NCBI GenBank assembly: GCA_013001885.1
Contig: JABDLD010000054.1
Location: 34,068 to 98,067, forward strand
Length of the DNA stretch: 64,000 bases
Direction of reading: 5' to 3'
Source: Lysobacterales bacterium
GTDB taxonomy: Bacteria > Pseudomonadota > Gammaproteobacteria > Xanthomonadales > SZUA-36
The notes beneath the pieces were generated by a model. It was given only the letters and a program-made list of their open reading frames with translations, had not been told where the DNA came from and did not search any database. Below are positions 26,719 to 34,328 of this stretch, piece by piece (within the stretch, counting starts at the first letter, position 1; each line of letters begins with the position of its first letter). The position numbers were made by a program, and so were the translations under genes.

Positions 26719-27290
26719 ACGACCAGACACTGTTTTCCATCTTCTTTTCGGCCATGGTCGTGAACAACTTCACGCTGGCCCTGTTCCTCGGGCTGTGTCC
26801 CTTCATGGGCGTGTCGGCGCGGGTCGAAACCGCGCTGCGCATGGGTTTGGCCAACATCTTCGTGCTGGTGCTGACCTCGCTCAGCGCCTGGGTGCTCAAT
26901 ACCTACATCCTGGAAAACGCGCCCTACCTGCGTATCATCTCGTTCATCATCGTGGTGGCCTCACTGGTGCAGATTGTCGAAATGGTGGTGAAGAAAATCG
27001 CCCCGGTGCTGTTTCGCCAGCTGGGCATCTTTCTGCCGCTGATGACCACTAACTGCGCCATTTTCGGACTGGCCATCTTCCAGACCAACCGCGGCTACGA
27101 TTTCCTGCAGGGCATCGTGTTCGCGATCGGTGCGGGCCTGGGCCTGACGCTGGCGCTGGTGCTGATGGCCTCGATCCGGGAGACCTCGGAGCTTTCGGAC
27201 ATTCCGGCTATTGCCAAGGGTACCGGCCTGACACTGATCATCGCCGGCAGCCTGTCGCTGGCCTTCATGGGTTTTGCCGGATTGCTGTAG
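26715..27290 (+). CDS. rnfA: Rnf complex subunit RnfA
   Basis: A 191-aa membrane protein, paralogous to and inverted relative to RnfE. Cys28 (LGLCPFMG) and Cys114 (TTNCAIFG) are the partner ligands of the shared [2Fe-2S]. It ends two bases before the start of a 45-aa cysteine-rich peptide. It is the last classical Rnf subunit; no rnfH is seen. Confidence 0.95.
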   Translation: MNDQTLFSIFFSAMVVNNFTLALFLGLCPFMGVSARVETALRMGLANIFVLVLTSLSAWVLNTYILENAPYLRIISFIIVVASLVQIVEMVVKKIAPVLFRQLGIFLPLMTTNCAIFGLAIFQTNRGYDFLQGIVFAIGAGLGLTLALVLMASIRETSELSDIPAIAKGTGLTLIIAGSLSLAFMGFAGLL

Positions 27291-27292
27291 CG

Positions 27293-27430
27293 ATGAGTGC
27301 TTACATCATGCCGATTCTGTTCCTGGCGGTGGTGTTCGTGGCTTTTGCGCTGTTCATTCGCAACCGGTACAGAAGCTGTGCCGACTGCAGCGGCGACTGC
27401 GACAAATCGAGCTGCGAAAAGAGGCTCTGA
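27293..27430 (+). CDS. 45-aa cysteine-rich single-span membrane peptide
   Basis: ATG 27293, two bases after the rnfA stop, opens a 45-codon frame. MSAYIMPILFLAVVFVAFAL is a membrane helix, followed by a basic stop-transfer (RNRYRS) and a small tail with four Cys (CADCSGDCDKSSC). The plan (helix plus short Cys-rich cytoplasmic tail) resembles FeoB-associated Cys-rich peptides. Its position suggests an Rnf accessory or iron-sulfur/metal handling role, but this is inference. Too small for most gene finders. Confidence 0.6.
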   Translation: MSAYIMPILFLAVVFVAFALFIRNRYRSCADCSGDCDKSSCEKRL

Positions 27431-27445
27431 ATTCCCACTCCCGTC

Positions 27446-27479
27446 CCACCCCGCGTTTTCTTCTGACGCGGTTGGGTGG
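27446..27479 (+). terminator. Possible hairpin at the end of the OFOR-Rnf operon
   Basis: CCACCC-CGCG (27446-27455) can pair with CGCG-gtt-GGGTGG (27467-27479) around an 11-base loop, with a 3-base bulge. There is no clean T-tract. Its location 16 bases after the last operon stop is the main support. Confidence 0.35.
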
Positions 27480-27531
27480 TGTTATGATGGCCTCCAGACG
27501 GTTCCGCCCTGACTTCCCAAATGGTTAACTC

Positions 27532-27909
27532 GTGAACGTTTTTCGTTTTCTCGGTTTCGTGTTTCTCGGCCTCGGCGCTCTCGGCGTGGTGCTGCCCCTG
27601 CTCCCGACAACGCCCTTCATCCTGCTGTCTGCAGCCTGCTTCGCGCGGTCCTCGGAAAAATGGCACCGTTGGTTGCTGGCCAATGAGACATTCGGTCCGA
27701 TGATCAGGAACTGGGAGGAAAACCGGTGCATCAGCTGCCGGGTGAAAACCATCGGAACGCTGACCATGATCGTGGTCGGCGGTTATTCAATCATCTTTGC
27801 GGTCGAGTCTGCCACCCTGAAAATCCTTGGTGGCACACTCATGCTGATCGGACTGACCTTCATCGTTATGATCAGGACCTGTAAGGAAAAGAGCGGCCAG
27901 GGCCCGTAA
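27532..27909 (+). CDS. DUF454 (YbaN-like) inner membrane protein
   Basis: A 125-aa membrane protein from GTG 27532. It has three to four hydrophobic helices and the family opening FLGLGALGVVLPLLPTTPF, then CFARSSEKWHRWL. This is the DUF454/YbaN family, of unknown function and often near haem or iron genes. It lies 101 bases after the OFOR-Rnf block on the same strand and may be transcribed separately. Confidence 0.88.
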   Translation: MNVFRFLGFVFLGLGALGVVLPLLPTTPFILLSAACFARSSEKWHRWLLANETFGPMIRNWEENRCISCRVKTIGTLTMIVVGGYSIIFAVESATLKILGGTLMLIGLTFIVMIRTCKEKSGQGP

Positions 27910-28009
27910 TGTCGCGTGAATCCACTCTGCGATGATACAATTGCACTGTCCCAAAACTTGCCGCGCCGGCGCCCCTAACCGGCCAAACACTACATAGGAG
28001 CCCGATTCA

Positions 28010-28534
28010 ATGTCCACCAGTCTAGACCTGTCCAAGCTCAGCCTTATGGACGCCCTCGACCTCGCGATTCTGATCGAAGAGGAAGCGCACCAGCGCTACA
28101 AGATGTTCGCCTCGCTGATCGGCCACGGCGGCAGCGGCTATCACGCCGGGACCTTTTTCTCCTCGATGGCTGAGAATGAAGCCAAGCACGGAAATCAACT
28201 GCTCGCCCAACGCATGGAACTGTTTGGCAAGACTCCCATGAAGCTGAAGCTGGACGACCTCTACGACGTCGAGGCACCGGACACGGGGGCGCCGCGCCGC
28301 GGCATGTCCGTGGTCCAGGCGTTCGAAGTTGGGCTGGCCGCAGAGAAAAAGGCCTACGACTTCTACGACAACGCCCTGCCCGGGATCACCGATCCCGAGA
28401 TCCGGACGCTGTTCACCGAACTTCGCGACGAGGAGACCGAACACGTCGAGATGCTGAAAGCAGAAATGGCTAAATTACCTGCGAGCGCCAGCGTCGAGGT
28501 CGAAAACGACCCTGATGACGCCCCTTATTTGTAA
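28010..28534 (+). CDS. Rubrerythrin/ferritin-like diiron protein
   Basis: A 174-aa four-helix-bundle protein. Metal-binding Glu/His motifs occur in order: EEEAHQRY, ENEAKHGNQ, EKKAYDFY and DEETEHVEML, giving the ligands of a diiron site. It lacks the C-terminal rubredoxin domain of classical rubrerythrin. Relatives reduce peroxide or sequester iron. Standing downstream of an oxygen-sensitive ferredoxin system, protection from oxidants is a reasonable guess. AGGAG ribosome site about 10 bases before ATG 28010; possible terminator at 28540-28596. Confidence 0.85.
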   Translation: MSTSLDLSKLSLMDALDLAILIEEEAHQRYKMFASLIGHGGSGYHAGTFFSSMAENEAKHGNQLLAQRMELFGKTPMKLKLDDLYDVEAPDTGAPRRGMSVVQAFEVGLAAEKKAYDFYDNALPGITDPEIRTLFTELRDEETEHVEMLKAEMAKLPASASVEVENDPDDAPYL

Positions 28535-28539
28535 AGCAG

Positions 28540-28596
28540 GGAGAAGTTCCGCTATTCGTTGAGCGGGCTCCGGCCTCTTTGTTGGAACATTTCTCC
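28540..28596. terminator. Possible bidirectional hairpin
   Basis: GGAGAAGTTCC (28540-28550) and GGAACatTTCTCC (28584-28596) form an inverted repeat of 11 pairs with a 2-base bulge between convergent genes. TTT follows on the plus strand. Weak terminator candidate. Confidence 0.35.
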
Positions 28597-28634
28597 TTTG
28601 GGAGGTTTGCGGCTGTCTGAAGGCCCTTCCCGAA

Positions 28635-30452
28635 TCAATCGGCCGCGGGAGCGCAAGCCAACGACAGTTCCCCGTTGTTAAACGCATCCAGGGTGTTTTT
28701 AATGATCTCGGCCTCGTCAGTCCAGGCGCTCTGATTGGCGCGCACCGGTTGTTGATCCTGATAAGCGGCCAACCAGTCTTTGCCGCCTGCGACCCACTGC
28801 ACAATATGATCGATGTCGCTGCCACAATAAGCCAGCACGCCGTTCAAGAGATTCAACTCAGCGGAGACAACATGCGCAAACATCAGGGCCCACATATTTT
28901 TCCTGGTGGCCTTGTTCATGATCTCGATGGCTTGCGCCCTGGTGTAGGCCTGATTGCCGATAGTGATCTGATCCACAGGCCAGGCATCGGGATGATTTTT
29001 CCAATAACCGGGTGTGCGCACCCCGGTCAGCGTGACGTAGCCAAGGCCATAATTAACCGTCAAGTCGGACTCTCCGATACCAAGACTGGAAAAACGCGTG
29101 TGGCCATCGGCGATCACCGTTGAGCCGTTGGTGGACAGCGTTGCGGTAGTCGTTACTTTGACAACGTAGTTTCCCGGCGGCAGTTTATCGAACAGGTACA
29201 AACCCCCATCCGCGGTTGAGGTGCTGGTCAAGAGTATGTCGCCCGCATCGAGCAAGCCGTCACCGTTGACGTCCGCATAAAGTTCAGTCGTCAAGCCGGG
29301 CACGCCTGACTCCCCTGCATCAAAGATGCCATCCAGGTTGTCGTCCAACCAAACCAGGACGCCCAGCTGGGCGGTTGCGGGAACACAATCGCCCGCATCA
29401 TTGATGGAAAGTCCGGGAAAAGGGCTGCCGTCTTCCAGGGTCAATTCCCGAAAGGTGGACGGATCCAGACCGTTGCTGTCCCAGCTTTGGGCAAACGAAA
29501 CGTAAATATTGTCTCCGAATTCGTTGGGGTCACCAAAATCCACCAGGGCATCGAGTAGCCAATACTTGTCATCCCAACTGCGTGCCGCTTGTCCGTAGGC
29601 GCCAAAAAATTGCTCGCTGGGATCATTTCCAACGGCGTTGAAGTATAAATCGCTCACAACGGAAGGATCATATGGTGTTGGAACATACGCCGCCGGGACG
29701 GTCGTCAACGTGTCCGGGAACAGGAAATGGTTGCCGACAATGGCGAACAGGCCGTCATTGGGTGTTATCAGGATATCGCCGTAGTCACGAGGATCAGAAC
29801 GTTGTGGCAGCGGGTTGTATTCTCCAATGTCGGCAACAATCCTGCCCGCGGTGAGGGATTTGCCATCAGCAGCAACGTCAAATTCCATGATCAGAGTGCG
29901 CCGGGTCTTGCTGGTTTGATTAAGCAAATGAGGATTCATCGCCCGTTCAATGCCCATGTAGAATTTGATTCCGTCCGGGGTGCGAATCAGGGATGCCGCA
30001 GCGGAACCAATACCCCAATTCACCTGGTCTACAAAGGTCGTGTCGTATCCGATTGCAGGCGGGTCGAACGGGTAACCGATCAATGCAAGGACATCGCCTT
30101 CAACCAGCATATGGGTATCGCTCACCCAATCGTAAGCGTACAGGCTTCTGTTGGTAGAACTCCTTGCGTTACGCGTGTAGTAAGTCAGCGTGTTGACCGG
30201 GTCCGAGGTGACGGAATTCAATTCGTCCGGGCTGCCATCGCCCTGCAGCACCAGCGGTGATTGGGTAATGAGGCTGACGGTTCCGGTATCGAGATTTACC
30301 GAAGCAATCCCTTTGGGCACCAGGTATCCCTGTGCCAGCCACACCGCACCGTGGCCCGGATAGCCTGGCTGACAAAGGTCGCCTATTTCCGCAGTCGCAG
30401 GCCGGGCGGCAGGCAGCAGCAGCAGTGTGATTAAGAACGCCAACCTCTTCAT
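28635..30452 (-). CDS. Secreted protein with SdrD B-like domain
   Basis: A 605-aa exported protein. The signal peptide covers about residues 1-21 (cut after ATA). A long N-terminal half (about 25-360) has a repetitive beta look, possibly a propeller. An SdrD B-like, Ca-binding domain is at about 365-455 (GVLVWLDDNLDGIFDAGE, ADVNGDGLLDAGD, PPGNYVVKV). The end carries RTPGYWKNHPDAW, a motif found near the C-terminus of many secreted bacterial proteins. No catalytic residues recognised. Lower GC than the Rnf block. Adhesion or matrix role is only a guess. Confidence 0.75.
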   Translation of the reverse strand: MKRLAFLITLLLLPAARPATAEIGDLCQPGYPGHGAVWLAQGYLVPKGIASVNLDTGTVSLITQSPLVLQGDGSPDELNSVTSDPVNTLTYYTRNARSSTNRSLYAYDWVSDTHMLVEGDVLALIGYPFDPPAIGYDTTFVDQVNWGIGSAAASLIRTPDGIKFYMGIERAMNPHLLNQTSKTRRTLIMEFDVAADGKSLTAGRIVADIGEYNPLPQRSDPRDYGDILITPNDGLFAIVGNHFLFPDTLTTVPAAYVPTPYDPSVVSDLYFNAVGNDPSEQFFGAYGQAARSWDDKYWLLDALVDFGDPNEFGDNIYVSFAQSWDSNGLDPSTFRELTLEDGSPFPGLSINDAGDCVPATAQLGVLVWLDDNLDGIFDAGESGVPGLTTELYADVNGDGLLDAGDILLTSTSTADGGLYLFDKLPPGNYVVKVTTTATLSTNGSTVIADGHTRFSSLGIGESDLTVNYGLGYVTLTGVRTPGYWKNHPDAWPVDQITIGNQAYTRAQAIEIMNKATRKNMWALMFAHVVSAELNLLNGVLAYCGSDIDHIVQWVAGGKDWLAAYQDQQPVRANQSAWTDEAEIIKNTLDAFNNGELSLACAPAAD

Positions 30453-30584
30453 AACTTCGCTCCCCAGTGGTTAAAGGCCGCATTTGATGCTATCGGCAGA
30501 AACCATAATCCACTGGTGAAAGGAATCTGGCAAGTGTTCATCAACGCAATCCATGCGGCATTCGGTGAAAAGGCAGATCTATCG

Positions 30585-31361
30585 CTACCGCCTTTTTTTC
30601 ACGATCCAAACTTCCTCGGTTGGCCATTGAGCGGCCCATTCAGGGTCTGCCCAAGCGAAGTCGGTTGTCGCCTCCCGGCTCGACTTCAGCTCAATTAAAC
30701 GTTCGATTGAAAAGCCGTTGGCGCGAAGCAACGCGATCCAGTCCCCATGCGTGAGGTGGAACTCTGTTTCACCCGGGCAGTCTGGCCAATTCGTCTTGTA
30801 CATCCCAAAATAGGGGCGCAGGAGCTCTCGCCCCATTGGCCCTTCAGATGCATAGTCCTGCTCACACATCACGGCCAATGGAGAGTTGGTCAAAAAAACC
30901 AGTTCGCCACCGCATTTCAGCAGGCGCGCCGCTTCTGGAATCCACCGATAAGGATCAGCCCACAAAGCGGCCCCGTATTCAGATATCGCAAAATCGAAAC
31001 TCCCATCCGGATGGGGGACCGACTCGGCAAAACCCTGTTCGATGTCAAAGTCCAGCCGGTGTGCTTTTTGTAATCGCCTGGCAGTTTCCAATTGGCCAGG
31101 TGTCGGATCGATAGCAACAACGTTTGCACCGCGCCGACGCATCCAGGCCGATACATATGCCGTCCCGCAACCCAGTTCGATTGCATCCAGCCCGGTCATA
31201 TCCGCAGGCAGCAGACCGGCGCTACTCTCCGGAATTTTCCAGATGCCCCAATAGGGCTCATCGCTCGCCCATGCGTGTTCGGCATAAGCAGCGTAGTCAG
31301 CAGCCTTGTCCTGCCAGGCATCAACGTTGCCTTGCAGATATTCTGGTGGTTGATCATTCAT
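30585..31361 (-). CDS. Class I SAM-dependent methyltransferase
   Basis: About 258 aa. Motif I is AIELGCGTAYVSAWM, motif II VVAIDPTPGQLE, and FDFAISEYGAALWADPY with ARLLKCGGELVFLT are motifs IV-V. This is a Methyltransf_11/25-type fold; the substrate is unknown. ATG 31361 is chosen because the family-like sequence starts there (NDQPPEYLQGNVDAW); ATG 31421 and GTG 31451 are also in frame and no start has a good ribosome site. Confidence 0.85.
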   Translation of the reverse strand: MNDQPPEYLQGNVDAWQDKAADYAAYAEHAWASDEPYWGIWKIPESSAGLLPADMTGLDAIELGCGTAYVSAWMRRRGANVVAIDPTPGQLETARRLQKAHRLDFDIEQGFAESVPHPDGSFDFAISEYGAALWADPYRWIPEAARLLKCGGELVFLTNSPLAVMCEQDYASEGPMGRELLRPYFGMYKTNWPDCPGETEFHLTHGDWIALLRANGFSIERLIELKSSREATTDFAWADPEWAAQWPTEEVWIVKKRR

Positions 31362-31546
31362 ATCAAGGAACTGCGCCTGACTTTGAAGGGGCGCCCAGTA
31401 TTCCCGCAATATTGAACTCATGCAAGACAGACGCCATCGGTGAAACTCCACCCATGCTTATGGAAGTAACTGATCCACGACAGCAGGTCTTCGTTTTCGG
31501 CTGGTAAGACAAGTATCGTTTGACTGATCAACAGAACCCCTTCTAC

Positions 31547-32377
31547 TCAGGACGACCGCAGCCCGAAACGTTCCCGCAGGAAGTGTGCGATGCCCTCTTC
31601 GTCGTGGTGCCCGATGACGGCGGTGGCGGCGGATTTGATCTCGCCGGTAGCGTTTGCGGGTGCGTAGCTCTCGTCGGCCGTCTCGAACATGCTGAGGTCG
31701 TTGTCGTTATCGCCGAAGCAGATGACCCGCTCAATACCCAGCAATTCCTTCATGACCTGGATGGCGCCGCCTTTGGTCGCGTCGCTGTGGTGCACGTCCA
31801 GCCAACGCCATTGCCGGCCCTCCCAGGCGGTGCCGGAGTAGGCCACCAGGTGCGGCTCGTCGTTAACGCTGTGCAGGATTGCCTGGATGGCCTCGCTCGG
31901 GCCGATGGAATTGACGTGGGTGATGGCGGCATCACTGGGCAGTTCGTCAAGGGGGCGCGCCCGGATGTTGTCCTCTATGCCCAGGTTGTGAATCAAACGC
32001 CGCTCTACTTCTGACCGCAGCGGCGGATGGTAAACGGTGCTCTCCTGTTCGTCCTCCAGGGTGAACACGAACGGTGTAACGGACTGGAGGATGCAGGCCT
32101 GGACGATGTGGCCGAGCTCGTCCGCGGTCAGCATCGCGCCGCTGGAAAAGCGCCGTTGCTCCGGGTGCCAGATCATGACGCCGTTCTTGTAGGCCTGCGG
32201 CAGCTGGAACCGGTGCCCTTCCAGGATCGCCTTGGAGCTGTGCAGCGTGCGGCCGGTGGCGACGGTATAGGCGATCTCACGGTCGGCCAGCAGCTTGAGT
32301 GTTTCGCTCGTATAGTCGGAGATTGCAGATTCCTGGTTCAGGAGCGTGCCGTCGAGGTCAAAAACGATCAGTTCCAC
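31547..32377 (-). CDS. HAD-IIB (Cof-like) phosphatase
   Basis: About 276 aa. Motif I is VFDLDGTLL (nucleophile and acid/base Asp), motif II VATGRT, and motif IV FGDNDNDLSMFE. The C2B-type cap lies between. Cof-type HADs dephosphorylate sugar phosphates, pyridoxal phosphate or thiamine intermediates; the substrate is not predictable. GTG 32377 puts the protein start three residues before the first motif strand, as in relatives; a TTG at 32437 would add 20 residues of non-family sequence. Confidence 0.88.
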   Translation of the reverse strand: MELIVFDLDGTLLNQESAISDYTSETLKLLADREIAYTVATGRTLHSSKAILEGHRFQLPQAYKNGVMIWHPEQRRFSSGAMLTADELGHIVQACILQSVTPFVFTLEDEQESTVYHPPLRSEVERRLIHNLGIEDNIRARPLDELPSDAAITHVNSIGPSEAIQAILHSVNDEPHLVAYSGTAWEGRQWRWLDVHHSDATKGGAIQVMKELLGIERVICFGDNDNDLSMFETADESYAPANATGEIKSAATAVIGHHDEEGIAHFLRERFGLRSS

Positions 32378-32497
32378 CTTAGAAACCCGTGCGCAGAGAC
32401 AAGCGATTAGTTTGGCTGCTCGGGTGGGTTGATGCAAACAGGCGCGCTCTTGCGAACCTTTTCGAGCATAACGACCGTGAAGTAAACCGGGCGCCTC

Positions 32498-33436
32498 TCA
32501 CCGCCTCAACTTCCAGATATGAGTCACCGTGTCCCAGGCCAGGATTGCGCACACCACCGCCAGCGAGCCCTTGGCTGCCCGATTGGCAATCTGCAGGACG
32601 TCCTGCTGCACGGCAGTTGGCTCGCCCCGGATCGACAGCAAATCGGGCTGGGCGATGGCAAAGCCCAGCAAAGCGAGCCAAAGCAGGTTCGAAGCAATGC
32701 TGGTCAGCCGCAGCCGGGGCGACCAGAAGCTTCTGGTCAGGCGATACAGGGCGTAGGCAATGTCAAAAACCAACAGGACCCCAGCCGCGATCCAGAATCC
32801 GTCCGGTACATTGACCAGCCAGTCGCTCACACTCTTGCCGTCCAAATCGATCACGGCCGGAACATGGATGATGTCGACCAGCCACAACAAAGCGAGCACT
32901 GCTACGCCCAGGTCAAACAGGGTTTCACCCCGGGACATCTGTTTGTGGTCATCAATCGGTTCCAGGTCGGCCGCAGACCAATTGTCCAGCCAGCTGGCCC
33001 GTTCCCCGCTTTTTTCCAATGCGATGAAAACCCCAAGAATCGACGCGCTGACCCACAAAAGCGATACCGGGATGCCGCTGAGCACGCCCAGGAAGGCGCC
33101 CAGGTCCAGTCCCGATGCCAACGCGGAGAGGGTCGCCAGGAACAGGTAGAAGCACGCGGTCAGGGCTGCGCCTATTTTCAGCGCCGACAGAAAGCTGAAA
33201 TAGAATTGCGGGCCAACCAGGTACGCGGAATCTTCAGCCGCCAACCGGGTTGCATACTTCATCGGGTGATCCCTGGTCGCGTCGAGAAAGCTCGCCTCGC
33301 TCTTACCGGGGTTCATTTTCTGCCAGTCCTTGAACTCTTCACAGAGTTCGTCATAAATCTCTGCAAACAGGTCATCCCTGGCTTTTTCAGGGTGATAGGA
33401 AACTACCTGGTGTGCGTATGACTTCAGTACATCCAT
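32498..33436 (-). CDS. HAAS-domain membrane protein paired with PadR
   Basis: About 312 aa from ATG 33436, which has a near-perfect GGAGGAGAA ribosome site. The N-terminal soluble part (about 1-65: SYHPEKARDDLFAEIYDELCEEF) has the helical character of HAAS-type domains that partner PadR regulators. Six or so membrane helices follow (for example ALKIGAALTACFYLFLATL). It starts two bases after the PadR stop, so the two are co-translated. The usual model is a membrane sensor that titrates or signals to PadR; ligand unknown. Confidence 0.8.
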   Translation of the reverse strand: MDVLKSYAHQVVSYHPEKARDDLFAEIYDELCEEFKDWQKMNPGKSEASFLDATRDHPMKYATRLAAEDSAYLVGPQFYFSFLSALKIGAALTACFYLFLATLSALASGLDLGAFLGVLSGIPVSLLWVSASILGVFIALEKSGERASWLDNWSAADLEPIDDHKQMSRGETLFDLGVAVLALLWLVDIIHVPAVIDLDGKSVSDWLVNVPDGFWIAAGVLLVFDIAYALYRLTRSFWSPRLRLTSIASNLLWLALLGFAIAQPDLLSIRGEPTAVQQDVLQIANRAAKGSLAVVCAILAWDTVTHIWKLRR

Positions 33437-33438
33437 CT

Positions 33439-33777
33439 TCAGTTCTCCTCCAAGATGCAGTCGATGCTGGCGTTGAGGTCGCGCCATTCCACGATGAGCA
33501 GTGCCAGTACTTTCTCGCCAAGGGTGGAAATTCTGTAGAACCGTTTCTTGCGGTTGTCTTCATGGCGCCACTCGCTCTCGAGCAGGCCCTGTTTTTCCAG
33601 GCGCCGAATCAGCGGATACAGGGTGCCCTCATCAATTTCCAGGCCCTTGTCGCCGATCTGTTTTCGCAGGGAGTAGCCGTAGTGCTCTTCCCTCAACTGC
33701 GCCAGCACGGCCAGGGGAAGGCCTCCCCGGCGCAGTTCCAGCCTCAACTTTTCAAAAATTTCGCTGCTTTCCATCAT
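33439..33777 (-). CDS. PadR-family transcriptional regulator
   Basis: A 112-aa winged-helix regulator. The PadR core is visible: RRGGLPLAVLAQLREEHYGYS, then DEGTLYPLIRRLEKQGLLES and RKKRFYRISTLGE. PadR proteins are dimeric repressors. The start is ATG 33777 or 33774 (GGA about 8 bases upstream); a TTG-like extension to 33801 is unlikely. Two 21-bp palindromes (33788-33808, 33816-33836) lie just upstream and probably are its operators, giving autoregulation and possibly control of the divergent acylphosphatase gene. Confidence 0.9.
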   Translation of the reverse strand: MMESSEIFEKLRLELRRGGLPLAVLAQLREEHYGYSLRKQIGDKGLEIDEGTLYPLIRRLEKQGLLESEWRHEDNRKKRFYRISTLGEKVLALLIVEWRDLNASIDCILEEN

Positions 33778-33787
33778 TCGTTCCGTT

Positions 33788-33808
33788 ATACTGTGTATCA
33801 CATAGTAT
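33788..33808. promoter_or_regulatory. Candidate PadR operator, proximal palindrome
   Basis: ATACTGTGTATCACATAGTAT minus its last base is a near-palindrome with ATACT/AGTAT outer arms, 10 bases before the PadR start at 33777. Confidence 0.6.
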
Positions 33809-33815
33809 GTTGTAT

Positions 33816-33836
33816 ATACTGTATGTCACACAGTAT
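33816..33836. promoter_or_regulatory. Candidate PadR operator, distal palindrome
   Basis: Arms ATACTGT and ACAGTAT (33816-33822 and 33830-33836) flank a 7-base centre. It lies 28 bp, centre to centre, from the first palindrome, close to three helical turns, so two dimers could bind on one face. Confidence 0.6.
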
Positions 33837-33907
33837 ATTAATGCAAGCCAAATATCTGCAGTTAAACTTATGGGAGCTGGGCGAGACTGATTTTGAGTGA
33901 GGCTGAG

Positions 33908-34177
33908 ATGAGTGAAAGCTGGAAATTCAGGGTAGAAGGTCGTGTGCAGGGCGTCTGGTTCAGGGAGTCCACGCGGCAGCAGGCAGAGCGGCTGGAACTG
34001 TGTGGCTGGGCCATCAACTGCCCCGACGGCAGCGTCGAGGTTCTGGCCTGTGGCGAGGCCGAATCCATCAACGCGCTGGCCGAATGGCTGCAGCACGGCC
34101 CGCCGATGGCGCAGGTAAAGACGGTTTCCAAAGTGCCCTTTGCCGGGGTTTGCCCCGACCGCTTCACCACCGCTTGA
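33908..34177 (+). CDS. acyP: Acylphosphatase
   Basis: An 89-aa protein with the full acylphosphatase signature: EGRVQGVWFRESTRQQAE (catalytic Arg in VWFR) and GWAINCPDGSVEVLA (catalytic Asn). It hydrolyses acyl phosphates such as carbamoyl phosphate or 1,3-bisphosphoglycerate in the cytosol. Length is typical (about 90 aa). ATG 33908 has GAGG about 6 bases upstream; TTG 33893 is an unlikely alternative. The gene is divergent from PadR across the palindromes. Confidence 0.93.
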   Translation: MSESWKFRVEGRVQGVWFRESTRQQAERLELCGWAINCPDGSVEVLACGEAESINALAEWLQHGPPMAQVKTVSKVPFAGVCPDRFTTA

Positions 34178-34328
34178 AGGCGGTTTTCGAGTAGCTAGCC
34201 ACTGAGATAATCACGACGTATCACGATTTGTAACGCGTCCAGATCGACAATGCACCGGTATTTCCTTGTCAGCTTAATTTTCATCCGGCTCGCCGCAGAA
34301 CGCATCGGTTCTGACCTATACTTCAATC

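Noticed and set aside
13255..27430. Reading the block as a nitrogen-fixation (nif) cluster because of the NifJ-like gene and rnf
   Set aside because: No nitrogenase, nifB or other nif gene is present in the window; NifJ-like here is only a domain resemblance.
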